From an uncultured Castellaniella sp. (GTDB lineage Bacteria; Pseudomonadota; Gammaproteobacteria; Burkholderiales; Burkholderiaceae_B): a stretch of 64,000 bases of DNA. The DNA lies in NCBI RefSeq assembly GCF_937988725.1, contig NZ_CALKHS010000010.1, positions 992,001 to 1,056,000 of the forward strand, in the 5' to 3' direction. The translations under genes were made by a program, and so were the position numbers. The notes below the pieces were generated by a model. The model made no database searches. It was not told the origin of the DNA and worked only from the letters and a program-made list of their open reading frames with translations. Shown piece by piece: positions 1 to 9,212 of the stretch (position 1 is the first letter of the stretch; every line of letters begins with the position of its first letter).

Positions 1-938
1 ACTCCGCCCTGCATCCAGAGTTCGGCCCGCGGCACCTGCACGCTGTCGGAGGCCGAGGCCGTCCACAGAACGGACTGCAGTCCCAGCAAGGCGGTCAGTT
101 CCGGGACCCGCGGCCCCGGCCGGGCCCAGAACTGCGCATCCAGCCGCCCCTGTTCCAGAGCGGCCGGCAGCTCGATCCAGGGCCGCCAATCCTGGGCCCC
201 GGCCCCATCAAGCTGCAGCCAGCCCCGCCAGTCCAGCATCTTCTGCCGTCCCTCCAGCGGCTGGACGTTCGCCACCAGGCGGCCATCCAGGCGGGCATCG
301 CCCGCCATCGGCGCCCGCGCCGACAAGGACAGCCCCCACTCGTCGATCCCCTGGCGGCGCAAGACCGCCTGGACGTCGCGCAGGATCAGTTCGGGAGCCC
401 CACGCCGCTGGTCATGCCAGCGCAGCGTGGCATCCTGGAAGGCGATCAGAGGCTGGTTCAGCACCCATTGCAGCCAGGCGGGCATCGAGACCGAATCCGC
501 CTGCCGATCCAGCGTCACCGTCTGGCCCAGCAGGCTGAACTGCCCGTCGGGCAGGCGGGTCAGGCCCAGATCCATGCCCCGCACCCGCAGGCGCAACACC
601 CCCTGGCGGCCCGGCAGCAATGCCGCCCAGTTCAGGCCGGCCCGGACGCTGGGCGCCGTCAGCAGCGCGCGCCCCTGCGCATCGATCACCCGCACCTGGC
701 GGAGATCGAACTGCGGGTTCCAGCCCCGCCAGGACACCTGGATGGCACCCAGCGACACCTGCGCCCCGAGCGTCTGCGACAACTGGGCGGCAATCTGCGG
801 CCGCCAATCGTCCAGGCGGGGCAGGATCAGGTAGCGCCCCGCCAGCAGCGCGATCCCCAGCCCGAAGTACAGGCAGAGCAACACCGCGAGAACGCGCCGT
901 GACCAGACAGAGGAAAGCTTCAATATGAATTGGCGCAT
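1..938 (-). CDS. YhdP/AsmA2-family transport protein, N-terminal part (truncated by window edge)
   Basis: The reading frame is open from an ATG at 938 down to the window edge, so only about 312 N-terminal residues are visible. Seen: a basic start (MRQFILKLSSVWSRR), one hydrophobic membrane anchor at about residues 16-38, then a beta-rich region with the AsmA-like phrase QVSLGAIQVSWRGWNP and a later LPxLLPGRQGVLRLRVRGMDL-type block. Known of the family: YhdP/TIGR02099 proteins of over 1200 residues are anchored in the inner membrane, span the periplasm and carry phospholipid to the outer membrane. It is divergent from glnE with about 70 bp between the starts, so the two promoters share that gap; this neighbour pair is common in betaproteobacteria as far as I recall. 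Function is inferred from family resemblance only. Confidence 0.75.
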   Translation of the reverse strand, partial: MRQFILKLSSVWSRRVLAVLLCLYFGLGIALLAGRYLILPRLDDWRPQIAAQLSQTLGAQVSLGAIQVSWRGWNPQFDLRQVRVIDAQGRALLTAPSVRAGLNWAALLPGRQGVLRLRVRGMDLGLTRLPDGQFSLLGQTVTLDRQADSVSMPAWLQWVLNQPLIAFQDATLRWHDQRRGAPELILRDVQAVLRRQGIDEWGLSLSARAPMAGDARLDGRLVANVQPLEGRQKMLDWRGWLQLDGAGAQDWRPWIELPAALEQGRLDAQFWARPGPRVPELTALLGLQSVLWTASASDSVQVPRAELWMQGG

Positions 939-1009
939 GCCGGGTTTTGCAGTATGTTAAAGCCCCCTGCCAGCCCGGCTGCACCGGGCCCAGTTTCACC
1001 GAACCGCCG

Positions 1010-3775
1010 ATGGATCCGATGTCCCGAACCATTATATTAGAGCCCGCCCTGCAATGGTCCGGCGCCCTGCGGCGCCACCTGATGGCCCGCCCCGACGACC
1101 GCGCCCGGCTGCTGGCCGACGGCGCCGAACCGGTCGGCCGCAAGACGATCCAGGCCTGGTACGCCCAGGCGCTGGGCGGCGACCCGGATCAGGCCCCCGA
1201 CCGGCCCGCGCTGCAACGGGCCTTGCGGCGCCTGCGCCAGCGCGTCTTTCTCACCCTGATGGCGCGCGACATCGCGGGGCTGGCGCCGCTGCACGAAGTC
1301 GTAGCCGCCATGTCCGCCCTGGCCGACCTGGCCATCGGCCAGGCCTACGCCTGCGCCATGCGCGCGCTGACGGACATCCACGGCACGCCGCGCCACCCCG
1401 ACACCGGCGCCCCCCAGGACATGCTGATCCTGGGCATGGGCAAGCTGGGGGGCAAGGAACTGAACGTCTCGTCCGACATCGACCTGATCATGCTGTACGA
1501 CGAGGAAGGCGAGACCGACGGCCGACGGCGCATCAGCCACCACGAGTTCTACGGCAAGGTCTGCCGCCTGATGATGCCGATCCTGTCGGAACTGGATGCC
1601 GACGGCTACGTCTTTCGCACCGACCTGCGGCTGCGTCCCGACGGCGACAGCGGGCCGCTGGCCTGGAGCCTGGCCGCCCTGGAAAACTATCTGGTCGCCC
1701 AGGGGCGCGAATGGGAACGCTACGCCTGGCTGAAGGCCCGCCTGATCCCCTGCCCGCTGTTCGACGAAGCAAGCTTCACGGCCCAGGCTCAGACGCTGGA
1801 ATCCCTGCGCCGGCCCTTCGTCTATCGCAAGTATTTCGATTTCGACGCGCTCGCGGCGCTGCGCGGCCTGCGCGAGCGCATCCGCATGGACTGGCAGCGC
1901 CGCGCCAACGCGCGGCACGGCGTCGACACCCGGCACAACATCAAGCTGGGCGAAGGCGGCATCCGGGAAATCGAGTTCGTGATCCAGCTGAACCAGCTGA
2001 TCCGGGGGGGACGCCAGCCGTCGCTGCAACAGCGCAATCTGCTGGCCGCCCTGCACAAGCAGCACCGCGCGGGGATCCTGGACGACACGCAGGCGCGCGG
2101 CCTGGAAACCGCCTACCAGTACCTGCGCCGCGTCGAGCACCTGCTGCAGTACCGGGAAGACGAACAGACCCACCTGCTGCCCCACGATCCGGGCGGGCTG
2201 GCCGCGCTGGCCCAAGCCATGGGTCACTCCGACGCCGCCGATTTCCAGGCGACGCTGGAACGGCACCGGGCCTACGTATCGCAATGCTTTCACGACGCCT
2301 TCCGCATCGCGGGCATGGGCTGCGACACGACGGCCGAAGACGCGCCGCCCGAACCCGACACGGCCCCGGCGGCCGTCTCCGACGAACAGGCCCGGGACAT
2401 GCAGGCCCGCATCGACGCCCTGATGGACAGCCACCGGATCCAGAGCCTGCCGCGCACCAGCCAGCAACGCCTGCAGACCCTGCTGCCCAGCCTGATGCAG
2501 GCCGCCACGCGGACGGACGACCCGCCCGCCACCCTGCTGCGCCTGCTGAATCTGGTCGAACACATCGCCCAGCGCAGCGCCTATCTGGCGCTGCTGGCCG
2601 AATATCCGGAAACCCTGGCCCGCGTGGCCCGCATCATCAGCGCCAGCCCCTGGGCATCGCAGTACCTGAGCCGCTATCCCCTGCTGCTCGACAGCCTGAT
2701 CGAATGGCGCAGCCTGATGCAGGCCCCCGATTTCCCGGCGATCGCCGAACAATTGCGCAGCGACCTGGACGCCTGCGTCCTGCCGGACGGCCAGCCCGAC
2801 ATCGAACAGCAGATGAATCTGATGCGCGACGCGCAGCACCAGATCACCTTCCAGCTGCTGGCCCAGGACCTGGAAAACGTCATCAGCGTCGAGAGCCTGG
2901 CTGACCACCTGTCGGCCCTGGCCGACCTGATGCTGGCCGAGGCCATCCACCGGGTCTGGCCCCAGGTGCTGCCGCGCGAACGCCGCGCGGACCCGGGCGT
3001 CCCGCGCTTCGCCATCATTGCCTACGGCAAGCTGGGCGGCAAGGAAATCGGCTACGCCTCCGACCTGGACCTGGTCTTCCTGTACGACGACCCGGACCAG
3101 GACGCGGGCGAGCGCTATGCCAAGCTGGGGCGCCGCGTGGCGTCCTGGCTGTCCACGCTGACCTCGTCGGGCCGCCTGTACGAGATCGACCTGCGCCTGC
3201 GCCCCGACGGCGACGCCGGCCTGCTGGCGCTGCCCATCGACGCCTTCGAGCACTATCAGCTGAACCAGGCCTGGCCCTGGGAACACCAGGCGCTGACGCG
3301 CGCCCGCTTCGTCGCGGGGGACGCGGCCATCGGCGCCCGCTTCGAGGACATCCGCCAGCGCATCCTGCTGCTGCCCCGCGACCCCGACGTGCTGCGCGGC
3401 GACGTGCTGTCGATGCGCGAAAAAATTTCCCAGGGACACCCGAACCGCAGCGGGGATTTCGATCTGAAGCACGACCGGGGCGGGATGGTGGACATCGAGT
3501 TCATCACGCAGTTCCTGGTGCTCAGCCAATCGGGGGCGCATCCGGAGCTGCTGGGGAACCTGGGGAACATCGCCTTGCTGGGGCTGGCTGCGCAAGCGGG
3601 GCTGATTCCGGGACTGCTGGCGGCGGAAGTGGCCGATGCGTACCGGGTGTTCCGGCGGAGGCAGCACGCGCTACGGCTGCAGGGGGCGGAGAAGGCTCGG
3701 GTGCCGGCTACAGAGTTGGTGCGGGAAAGGGATGCGGTGCGGCAGTTGTGGGGGCTGGTGCTGGAGGCGTCGTAA
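1010..3775 (+). CDS. glnE: Bifunctional glutamine synthetase adenylyltransferase/deadenylase
   Basis: Adenylylates and de-adenylylates glutamine synthetase in response to PII signals, tuning ammonia assimilation in the cytoplasm. Two nucleotidyltransferase domains are visible: the N-terminal one with GMGKLGGKELNVSSDIDL (about residue 141) and the C-terminal one with AYGKLGGKEIGYASDLDL (about residue 668). Each is followed by an RLRPDGDxG block, and each half has the helical GGxxDIEF-type segment (EGGIREIEF, RGGMVDIEF). The length of 921 residues fits the family (E. coli 946). I chose ATG 1010 because the frame upstream to 947 opens only with TTG and reads non-family residues; ATG 1019 (MSRTIILEP) is equally possible. 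No strong Shine-Dalgarno is seen for either. No frameshift or missing motif. Confidence 0.96.
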   Translation: MDPMSRTIILEPALQWSGALRRHLMARPDDRARLLADGAEPVGRKTIQAWYAQALGGDPDQAPDRPALQRALRRLRQRVFLTLMARDIAGLAPLHEVVAAMSALADLAIGQAYACAMRALTDIHGTPRHPDTGAPQDMLILGMGKLGGKELNVSSDIDLIMLYDEEGETDGRRRISHHEFYGKVCRLMMPILSELDADGYVFRTDLRLRPDGDSGPLAWSLAALENYLVAQGREWERYAWLKARLIPCPLFDEASFTAQAQTLESLRRPFVYRKYFDFDALAALRGLRERIRMDWQRRANARHGVDTRHNIKLGEGGIREIEFVIQLNQLIRGGRQPSLQQRNLLAALHKQHRAGILDDTQARGLETAYQYLRRVEHLLQYREDEQTHLLPHDPGGLAALAQAMGHSDAADFQATLERHRAYVSQCFHDAFRIAGMGCDTTAEDAPPEPDTAPAAVSDEQARDMQARIDALMDSHRIQSLPRTSQQRLQTLLPSLMQAATRTDDPPATLLRLLNLVEHIAQRSAYLALLAEYPETLARVARIISASPWASQYLSRYPLLLDSLIEWRSLMQAPDFPAIAEQLRSDLDACVLPDGQPDIEQQMNLMRDAQHQITFQLLAQDLENVISVESLADHLSALADLMLAEAIHRVWPQVLPRERRADPGVPRFAIIAYGKLGGKEIGYASDLDLVFLYDDPDQDAGERYAKLGRRVASWLSTLTSSGRLYEIDLRLRPDGDAGLLALPIDAFEHYQLNQAWPWEHQALTRARFVAGDAAIGARFEDIRQRILLLPRDPDVLRGDVLSMREKISQGHPNRSGDFDLKHDRGGMVDIEFITQFLVLSQSGAHPELLGNLGNIALLGLAAQAGLIPGLLAAEVADAYRVFRRRQHALRLQGAEKARVPATELVRERDAVRQLWGLVLEAS

Positions 3776-3798
3776 GGGCGGCTGGGTAGTTGCACCTC

Positions 3799-3903
3799 AT
3801 CGGTGCAGCCAGGTGCTGGGGCGCGCCGGTCGCGATTTGGCGGCTTCGCCGGATGTGGACGAGTAAGCTCCAACAGCGCGCCCCAGCACCTGGCTGCACC
3901 GAT
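3799..3903. repeat. Long perfect inverted repeat after glnE (28-bp arms)
   Basis: Arms at 3799-3826 and 3876-3903 are exact reverse complements; the arm begins ATCGGTGCAGCCAGGTGC. The 49-base spacer contains a smaller GGCGGCTTCGCCGG hairpin. No T-run follows either arm, so it is not a standard intrinsic terminator, although it could block read-through between glnE and the island gene. It may be a copy of a dispersed palindromic repeat or the left edge of the inserted segment; no second copy was noticed in this window. Confidence 0.8.
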
Positions 3904-4266
3904 TGACGAGGGTTGGGACGGACTGGTGCGGGGATTGAAGTCCACGTCCAGCTAAGCATGAAGGCGGATGCTTGTCTAAGCATACCTTGCGGTGCGGGCA
4001 GGCGCTGTTTTAATCGAATGACTACTTTCGGCCAACTGCCGGCGCTCGGTTTCCCGCTTGAGCAGACATCCAGAAGACCGGTCCACCGCGAAACCTGCCG
4101 CACGGGCTATGAATTCTCGCGGCCTAAGCGGACACTCGCAAGCTCCGGCGGCAGGCCAGGCCGCCCTCCCGATTAGCGCAACCATTGATGGTTCATACTT
4201 GCTAACTGACTATTCAGCCAAGTTGTTCGCCCGATGCTGGTCGACACTAACGCGAAATGCGATGAA
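3904..4266. other. Intergenic spacer with no gene recognised
   Basis: About 360 bases of lower GC than glnE, between the inverted repeat and the palindromic promoter of the next gene. Short open frames here have no start signals and no family resemblance. The drop in GC begins near 3990 and marks the left side of the inserted region. Confidence 0.5.
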
Positions 4267-4303
4267 ATACTGTATTGTGTAGCGCTACACAATACAGTAT
4301 AAT
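4267..4303 (+). promoter_or_regulatory. Autoregulatory operator: 34-bp perfect palindrome over a near-consensus promoter
   Basis: Bases 4267-4300 form a perfect palindrome centred on TAGCGCTA. The same bases contain a sigma-70 promoter: -35 TTGTGT at 4275-4280, a 17-base spacer, and -10 TATAAT at 4298-4303. The start codon of the HTH gene is 44 bases past the -10. HigA-type HTH antitoxins are known to bind palindromes over their own promoters, so the HTH at the N-terminus of the downstream protein probably represses its own gene here. Binding itself is inferred. Confidence 0.75.
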
Positions 4304-4346
4304 CACTGCCATTGATCCACAGTCAACAGATAGCGATTGGAAGCAT

Positions 4347-7300
4347 ATGGATACCAGCGAAGTCCGTCATCCTGGCGAACGCATCAAGGCAGAGGTTTTC
4401 CCGGCGAAGATGTCCGTGACTAAAGCCGCCGAGCTTATTGGCGTCGGACGTCCGGCACTTTCCAACCTGCTTAACGGGAAAGCGTCCCTCACTGCCGATA
4501 TGGCGACTCGCATCGAGAAGGCATTCGGATTCCCCAGGAAAGATCTGCTCGAAATGCAGGCTCAGTACGACGCCTTCAAGGCTAAACAGAAGAGTGTCCC
4601 GACGAACGCGAAAGCGTATGTCCCCCCGTTCCTGGCAATTAAAGCCAACGACATAGAAAGTTGGGCTTCGCACAACATCGTCGCTCGCAGCAGGTTCGCG
4701 GTATTCCTGAGGACCTTGGTCCATTCGACAGGGAGCGGACTCACGGAAGTCGACTTCCCGGGTAACGACGACTCCCAGCGTGCCGGCTGGGACGGTCGAA
4801 TTGTGGCGACCGAGGGAACTGCTTGGGTGCCGGCTGGCCACTCGGGTTGGGAGTTTGGCACCAACGAGGATCCTAAGACGAAGGCGGACAAAGATTACAA
4901 GAAAAGCGTAGCTGCAACTGATGCAAATGACAGGGCATCGATGGAATTCGTTTTCGTCACTCCTCGCAGATGGGCTGGCAAAAACGCTTGGGTTACTGAA
5001 AAGAAGAAAGAAGGTTCCTGGAAAGACGTCCGGGCCTATGACTCCAGCGACCTTGAGCAGTGGGTGGAGCAGTCTCTGCCCGGCCAAGCATGGTTTGCCA
5101 ACGAGACAGGATCCCCGACGCAGAGCGTCCGCTCGCTCGACAAGTGCTGGACAGACTGGGCGAACGTGGCGACTCCACCGCTGCCCGGCTCGCTGTTCAG
5201 TTCGGCCATCGAGGACGCGAAGCGCAAGCTCGCTTCCCGCCTCGCGAAGGGGCCCAAAGGTCCAATCGTGGTCGCAGCGGACTCCACCGACGAAGCGCTG
5301 GCCTTTGTTGCCCAGTGCTTTGGCTCCGAAGGAAGTGCCGAGCTGGAACCTTATCGGTACCAGATCCTGGTTTTCGATAAAGCTGGTGTCCTACCGAAAC
5401 TTGCAGGCGGGACGAGGCCGTTCATTCCAGTAGTGCACTCGCGCGAAGTCGAACTTGAACTCGCGCCGTACGCTGAACAATTGCACTCCATCGTGGTGTA
5501 TCCAAGGAACTCCGTTAACGCAGAGCCGGATATCGTTTTAGAACCCGTCAGTTTCGAAACATTCGATTCCGCGCTTAAAGGCATCGGCAAGAACCGGGAC
5601 GAGATCAAGAGCCTAGCAAACGAGTCGGGACGCTCACTGACCGTCCTGCGCCGCCGGCTCGCGACCGTCGAGGCCGTACGAATGCCACTTTGGGCGACAC
5701 AGCAACACGCCCCGGAGAACCTAATCGCCTTCATGCTGGTAGGCGCGTGGCACGCGCTCAACGAAACCGACATGGCAGGACTGTCCCTGCTGGCAGGCGA
5801 CCGCGCGTACGAAGCACTGGAAAAGGACTTCCAACGCCTGATCCAACTGAATGACTCACCGCTCTGGTCCATCGGGACATATCGCGGGGTCGTCTCGAAG
5901 ATCGACCTACTCTACGCCATTGCTCGCTACGTGACCTGCGATGACCTGAAGCGGTATTTCGACGTCGCTCGGATGGTGCTGGGTGAGGATGATCCCTCTC
6001 TTGATCTCGCCGAAGACCAGCGATGGGCCGCGTCCATTCACGGCAAGACTCGGGAATTTTCTCCAGCGTTCCGTCAGGGCATTTCGGAAACGCTCGTACT
6101 CCTAGCCGTTCACGGCGTGGGCCTTTTCAAGGCACGCTTGGGGATAGATACGGAGGTCGAGGCGGCCCTGGTAGTGCGCGACCTACTTAGCGATCCCCTC
6201 ACCACGCGCACCCTCGAAGCCAACGACCGCGACCTGCCCCTCTACGCTGAAGCGGCGCCGACCGAATTTCTCTCGATCATCGAGCGCGACCTGAAGACGA
6301 GCAGTCCCGCAGTTTTCGGCCTCCTTCGTCCCGCTGGGTCCGGCATATTCGGCAGTCCCAGCCGCACTGGACTGCTCTGGGCGTTGGAAGGGCTCGCATG
6401 GAATCCGGAGACGCTTCCTCGTACGGTGATGATTCTCGCACGTCTCGCGCAGGTAGAGATCAACGACAACTGGGTCAACAAACCGGCGCATTCGCTGGCA
6501 GCGATATTCCGATCGTGGATGCCCCAGACCGCAGCCAATAATGACGAGCGTCTGGCGCTGGTAAAAGTCCTGTTCAGCAGGTTCCCGGATGTCGCCTGGA
6601 CGCTTTGCGTCGCGCAATTCGGCAATCACCATCAAGTCGGGGACTACAGCCACAAGCCGACTTGGCGCCCGGACGGATACGGCCACGGTGAGCCGTTTCC
6701 GACGTGGGGGCCGATATTAGAGTTCGCAGGCAAAATGATAGAGCTAGCCTTATCGCAGCCACGCTACTCGGTGTCGATGCTGTCTGACCTAATTGACCGC
6801 CTCCACGACCTGGCGGATGCTGATCAGGATCGCGTATGGGCGCTGGTCGAGGCATGGGCGAAGACCGCAAGCGACAGCGACAAGATTGCGTTACGCGAGA
6901 AGATTCGAGTCTCGACGTTGTCCCGTCGCGCAACTCTGCGCGCGAGGAAAAGCGGCAAGCAATCCCGTGTAGCGGCTGCTGCAAAGCACATCCATGCCGC
7001 GCTTGAACCGAGCAATCTCCTCGACAAGCACGCGTGGCTTTTCAAGGGCACTTGGATCGAAGAGTCTGCCGACGAGCTCGAAGACCTAGAGAAAATTAAC
7101 TATGAAGAGCGCGAGGCGCGGATCCGGAAGCAGCGGGCCGATGCGCTGAAAGAAATCCACGGGCAGTATGGCGTCGCCGGCTTGCTCGATACGGCAACCC
7201 GTAGCGGAGCATCGGGAATCATCGGCGCCCTTGTGGCCGAGCGAGTGCTGGACGACGAAGAGCTGCTCGCCCTCCTGACCCAAGCCTTCCAGAAAAGGAG

Positions 7301-8465
7301 CGAGAGCGAGTCTGCGGCCCGAGCATCGGAATGGCTGATCCAAGGCGCTTTAGGCGTGATGCCCAACGACCAAAAGCGCGAAGCATTCTTAAGCTCTGCC
7401 ATTACAGCGATTGGTCCCGACAACGCGGCCCGCTTCCTGGCGCTCGCGCCCTTCGGCGAAGGCACTTGGTCGCTGGTCTCCTCATATGGAGAGGAGGTTG
7501 AGACGCGGTACTGGAAGGAGGTCGTTCCCGGCTGGATGGGGGACTCCCCTGTGGAGATCGCCAAGGCGGTCGACATGCTCATGAAGGCCAGGCGACCACG
7601 CGCAGCGTTTGCACTCGCGAAGTATCACCCCGAAAAGCTACCGGTCCGCACGCTCTTCCAACTTCTCACGGTCATGGCACAGGACGGCGACGACAAGGCG
7701 GGCGAATACCTGCTTGAACACTACCACGTCGAAAGGGCCTTCGAATGCATCAACAAGACTTCCGAACTGTCACTCGAACAGAAGGCCAGCCTTGAATTCG
7801 CGTATCTAGAAGTGCTTGACCGCGGATGGGACCAGCGTGCCAAGTCCGCAATTCCGAACCTCGAGCGCTACATCGAGGACCACCCTGAAGTACTGGTCCA
7901 AGCCATCGTATGGACGTACGAACGCAGTGACCGAGCGGAGGACCCTCCTGAATTCAGAGTTGAAGCAGAAAAAGCCAGATCAATGGCTGAACGAGGCTAC
8001 AAGCTCATACAAGCAATGAAAAGAATCCCTGGAAGCGACGAACAAGGGACCATTGATGCTGAGCGCCTGGCAAAGTGGACCGAAACCGTGCGCAAGTCCT
8101 GCGCGGAGCTGTCGCGCATCGAAATCGCTGATGTCGTAATTGGAGAACTGCTTGCCTCGGCGCAGATCGGCAAGGACGGCGCCTGGCCTTGTGAGGCGGT
8201 GAGAACCGTGATGGAAGATCTTCAGTCCGAGGATATGATGCGCGGAGCACATACCGGCGTGTACAACTCACGAGGGGTTCATACTCGAGGTCCCGGCGGG
8301 GATCAGGAACGCCAACTGGCCGACAAATACAGAAAGTGGGCCCAGCAGCTCCGGATGTCATCGCCGTACGTGGCTTCCGAACTGCTTATGAAGCTGACAG
8401 ATACCTACGAGCGGGAAGCTGCTCGGGAGGATACTGAAGCGAGAATCAACCAGAGATTACGCTAG
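4347..8465 (+). CDS. HigA-type HTH fused to nuclease-like, degenerate STAND-like and helical-repeat regions; putative defence protein
   Basis: 1372 residues. Residues 1-80 match HigA antitoxins (VRHPGERIKAEVFPAKMSVT, SNLLNGKASLT, LLEMQAQYD). Residues about 115-245 hold a nuclease-like segment: GWDGRIVATEG with D149, then GWEFGTN with E169 followed by KTKADKDYKK, then FVFVTPRRW and DLEQWVEQ; this suggests a PD-(D/E)xK-like fold but is not proven. Residues about 285-480 look STAND-like, but the expected Walker A lysine loop reads GPIVVAADSTDEA and has no GKS/T; the later phrase SGRSLTVLRRRLA is a STAND-like sensor. From about 500 to the end it is helical, repeat-like and rich in Leu/Ala/Glu. 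The ATG at 4347 is chosen because the palindromic promoter overlaps any earlier start. It is a single gene with no partner toxin, lower in GC than its neighbours. The role as a sensor-effector is inference. Confidence 0.6.
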   Translation: MDTSEVRHPGERIKAEVFPAKMSVTKAAELIGVGRPALSNLLNGKASLTADMATRIEKAFGFPRKDLLEMQAQYDAFKAKQKSVPTNAKAYVPPFLAIKANDIESWASHNIVARSRFAVFLRTLVHSTGSGLTEVDFPGNDDSQRAGWDGRIVATEGTAWVPAGHSGWEFGTNEDPKTKADKDYKKSVAATDANDRASMEFVFVTPRRWAGKNAWVTEKKKEGSWKDVRAYDSSDLEQWVEQSLPGQAWFANETGSPTQSVRSLDKCWTDWANVATPPLPGSLFSSAIEDAKRKLASRLAKGPKGPIVVAADSTDEALAFVAQCFGSEGSAELEPYRYQILVFDKAGVLPKLAGGTRPFIPVVHSREVELELAPYAEQLHSIVVYPRNSVNAEPDIVLEPVSFETFDSALKGIGKNRDEIKSLANESGRSLTVLRRRLATVEAVRMPLWATQQHAPENLIAFMLVGAWHALNETDMAGLSLLAGDRAYEALEKDFQRLIQLNDSPLWSIGTYRGVVSKIDLLYAIARYVTCDDLKRYFDVARMVLGEDDPSLDLAEDQRWAASIHGKTREFSPAFRQGISETLVLLAVHGVGLFKARLGIDTEVEAALVVRDLLSDPLTTRTLEANDRDLPLYAEAAPTEFLSIIERDLKTSSPAVFGLLRPAGSGIFGSPSRTGLLWALEGLAWNPETLPRTVMILARLAQVEINDNWVNKPAHSLAAIFRSWMPQTAANNDERLALVKVLFSRFPDVAWTLCVAQFGNHHQVGDYSHKPTWRPDGYGHGEPFPTWGPILEFAGKMIELALSQPRYSVSMLSDLIDRLHDLADADQDRVWALVEAWAKTASDSDKIALREKIRVSTLSRRATLRARKSGKQSRVAAAAKHIHAALEPSNLLDKHAWLFKGTWIEESADELEDLEKINYEEREARIRKQRADALKEIHGQYGVAGLLDTATRSGASGIIGALVAERVLDDEELLALLTQAFQKRSESESAARASEWLIQGALGVMPNDQKREAFLSSAITAIGPDNAARFLALAPFGEGTWSLVSSYGEEVETRYWKEVVPGWMGDSPVEIAKAVDMLMKARRPRAAFALAKYHPEKLPVRTLFQLLTVMAQDGDDKAGEYLLEHYHVERAFECINKTSELSLEQKASLEFAYLEVLDRGWDQRAKSAIPNLERYIEDHPEVLVQAIVWTYERSDRAEDPPEFRVEAEKARSMAERGYKLIQAMKRIPGSDEQGTIDAERLAKWTETVRKSCAELSRIEIADVVIGELLASAQIGKDGAWPCEAVRTVMEDLQSEDMMRGAHTGVYNSRGVHTRGPGGDQERQLADKYRKWAQQLRMSSPYVASELLMKLTDTYEREAAREDTEARINQRLR

Positions 8466-8955
8466 CTGACTGCAGGGTGCGGGTTGAGCGCCACGAAGAA
8501 GGGATCGCCTAACCGAAACCCGCAAGAGTTCATGATCAAAACCAGTACGATGCACTCGCTGAGATCAAGGCAGACCTGCACGGTAGCTCAACGCGACCGT
8601 AATCCACACCCTTCCATTACACGGGTTAGAGCGACAGCTGCGGAGAGGCCCTGTCCACGACCTTTGTGCTCGGACGGCTGCTCCACTTAAACACCTGCCA
8701 ACGGAGCACGAGAGACTGATCCGGCGGCTTTGGGTCGTTAGCCGCCACTCACAACTACCCGCTTTAGATTCTGAATAATCACCCATCTTTCTCCCAAGAG
8801 AACACCCCAAAGGTGGCCTAGCGGATCGGATACCACGCCGGGCGCTGCGCGAACGCCGTCGCCTGTATCCGCGTCCGATCATGGCGGTCGAGGTAGACGT
8901 GGAAGCGGCCGGACGCTAATCTAGGCGAGTCAAAAACAACTTGCAGGAGCGCTCC
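8466..8955. other. Intergenic spacer, possible gene remnants, no intact gene
   Basis: 490 bases between the island protein and the YeaQ-family gene. Short open frames have no ribosome-binding site. Bases 8734-8746 (GTCGTTAGCCGCC) recur exactly at 55901-55913 beside the IS30 element. GC rises again near 8820, which probably marks the right side of the insertion. Confidence 0.45.
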
Positions 8956-9204
8956 ATGGGCATTATCAGCATGATCGTCGTGGGTTTCATCGTCGGCCTG
9001 ATCGCCCGGGCCATCATGCCGGGCGATCAGAAGCTGGGATTCATCATGACCACGGTCCTGGGGATCGTGGGGGCGGTCGTGGCCGGATACCTGGGGGCCG
9101 CTCTGGGGCTGTATCAGGTGGGGCAAGGCGCCGGCTGGATCGGTTCCATCGTCGGCGCCCTGATCGTGCTGTTCGTCTACGGCCTGATCGTCAAGCGGTC
9201 CTGA
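8956..9204 (+). CDS. GlsB/YeaQ/YmgE family small membrane protein
   Basis: 82 residues made almost entirely of three hydrophobic segments (about 2-22, 28-50, 58-78) rich in glycine, with the family phrase GLIARAIMPGDQ between the first two and an ending in KRS. Known: this family (Pfam transglycosylase-associated protein) sits in the inner membrane and is often induced by stress; the biochemical role is unknown. ATG 8956 is chosen over a TTG at 8941 because AGGAG at 8945-8949 is placed correctly for it. Converges with qorB, the stops being only 8 bases apart. Confidence 0.9.
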   Translation: MGIISMIVVGFIVGLIARAIMPGDQKLGFIMTTVLGIVGAVVAGYLGAALGLYQVGQGAGWIGSIVGALIVLFVYGLIVKRS

Positions 9205-9212
9205 GCGGCGCT

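Noticed and set aside
1037..3667. 876-residue open frame opposite glnE
   Set aside because: Shadow frame rich in Q/A/G/V from the high-GC antisense of glnE, with no family motifs.
3256..3945. 229-residue minus-strand frame over the end of glnE and the inverted repeat
   Set aside because: Overlaps conserved GlnE C-terminus and translates the repeat; no start signal or family resemblance.
8489..8602. Peptide ending NQYDALAEIKADLHGSSTRP downstream of the HTH-nuclease gene
   Set aside because: Looks like a real protein tail but is under 40 residues with no start; could be a remnant, but cannot be supported.
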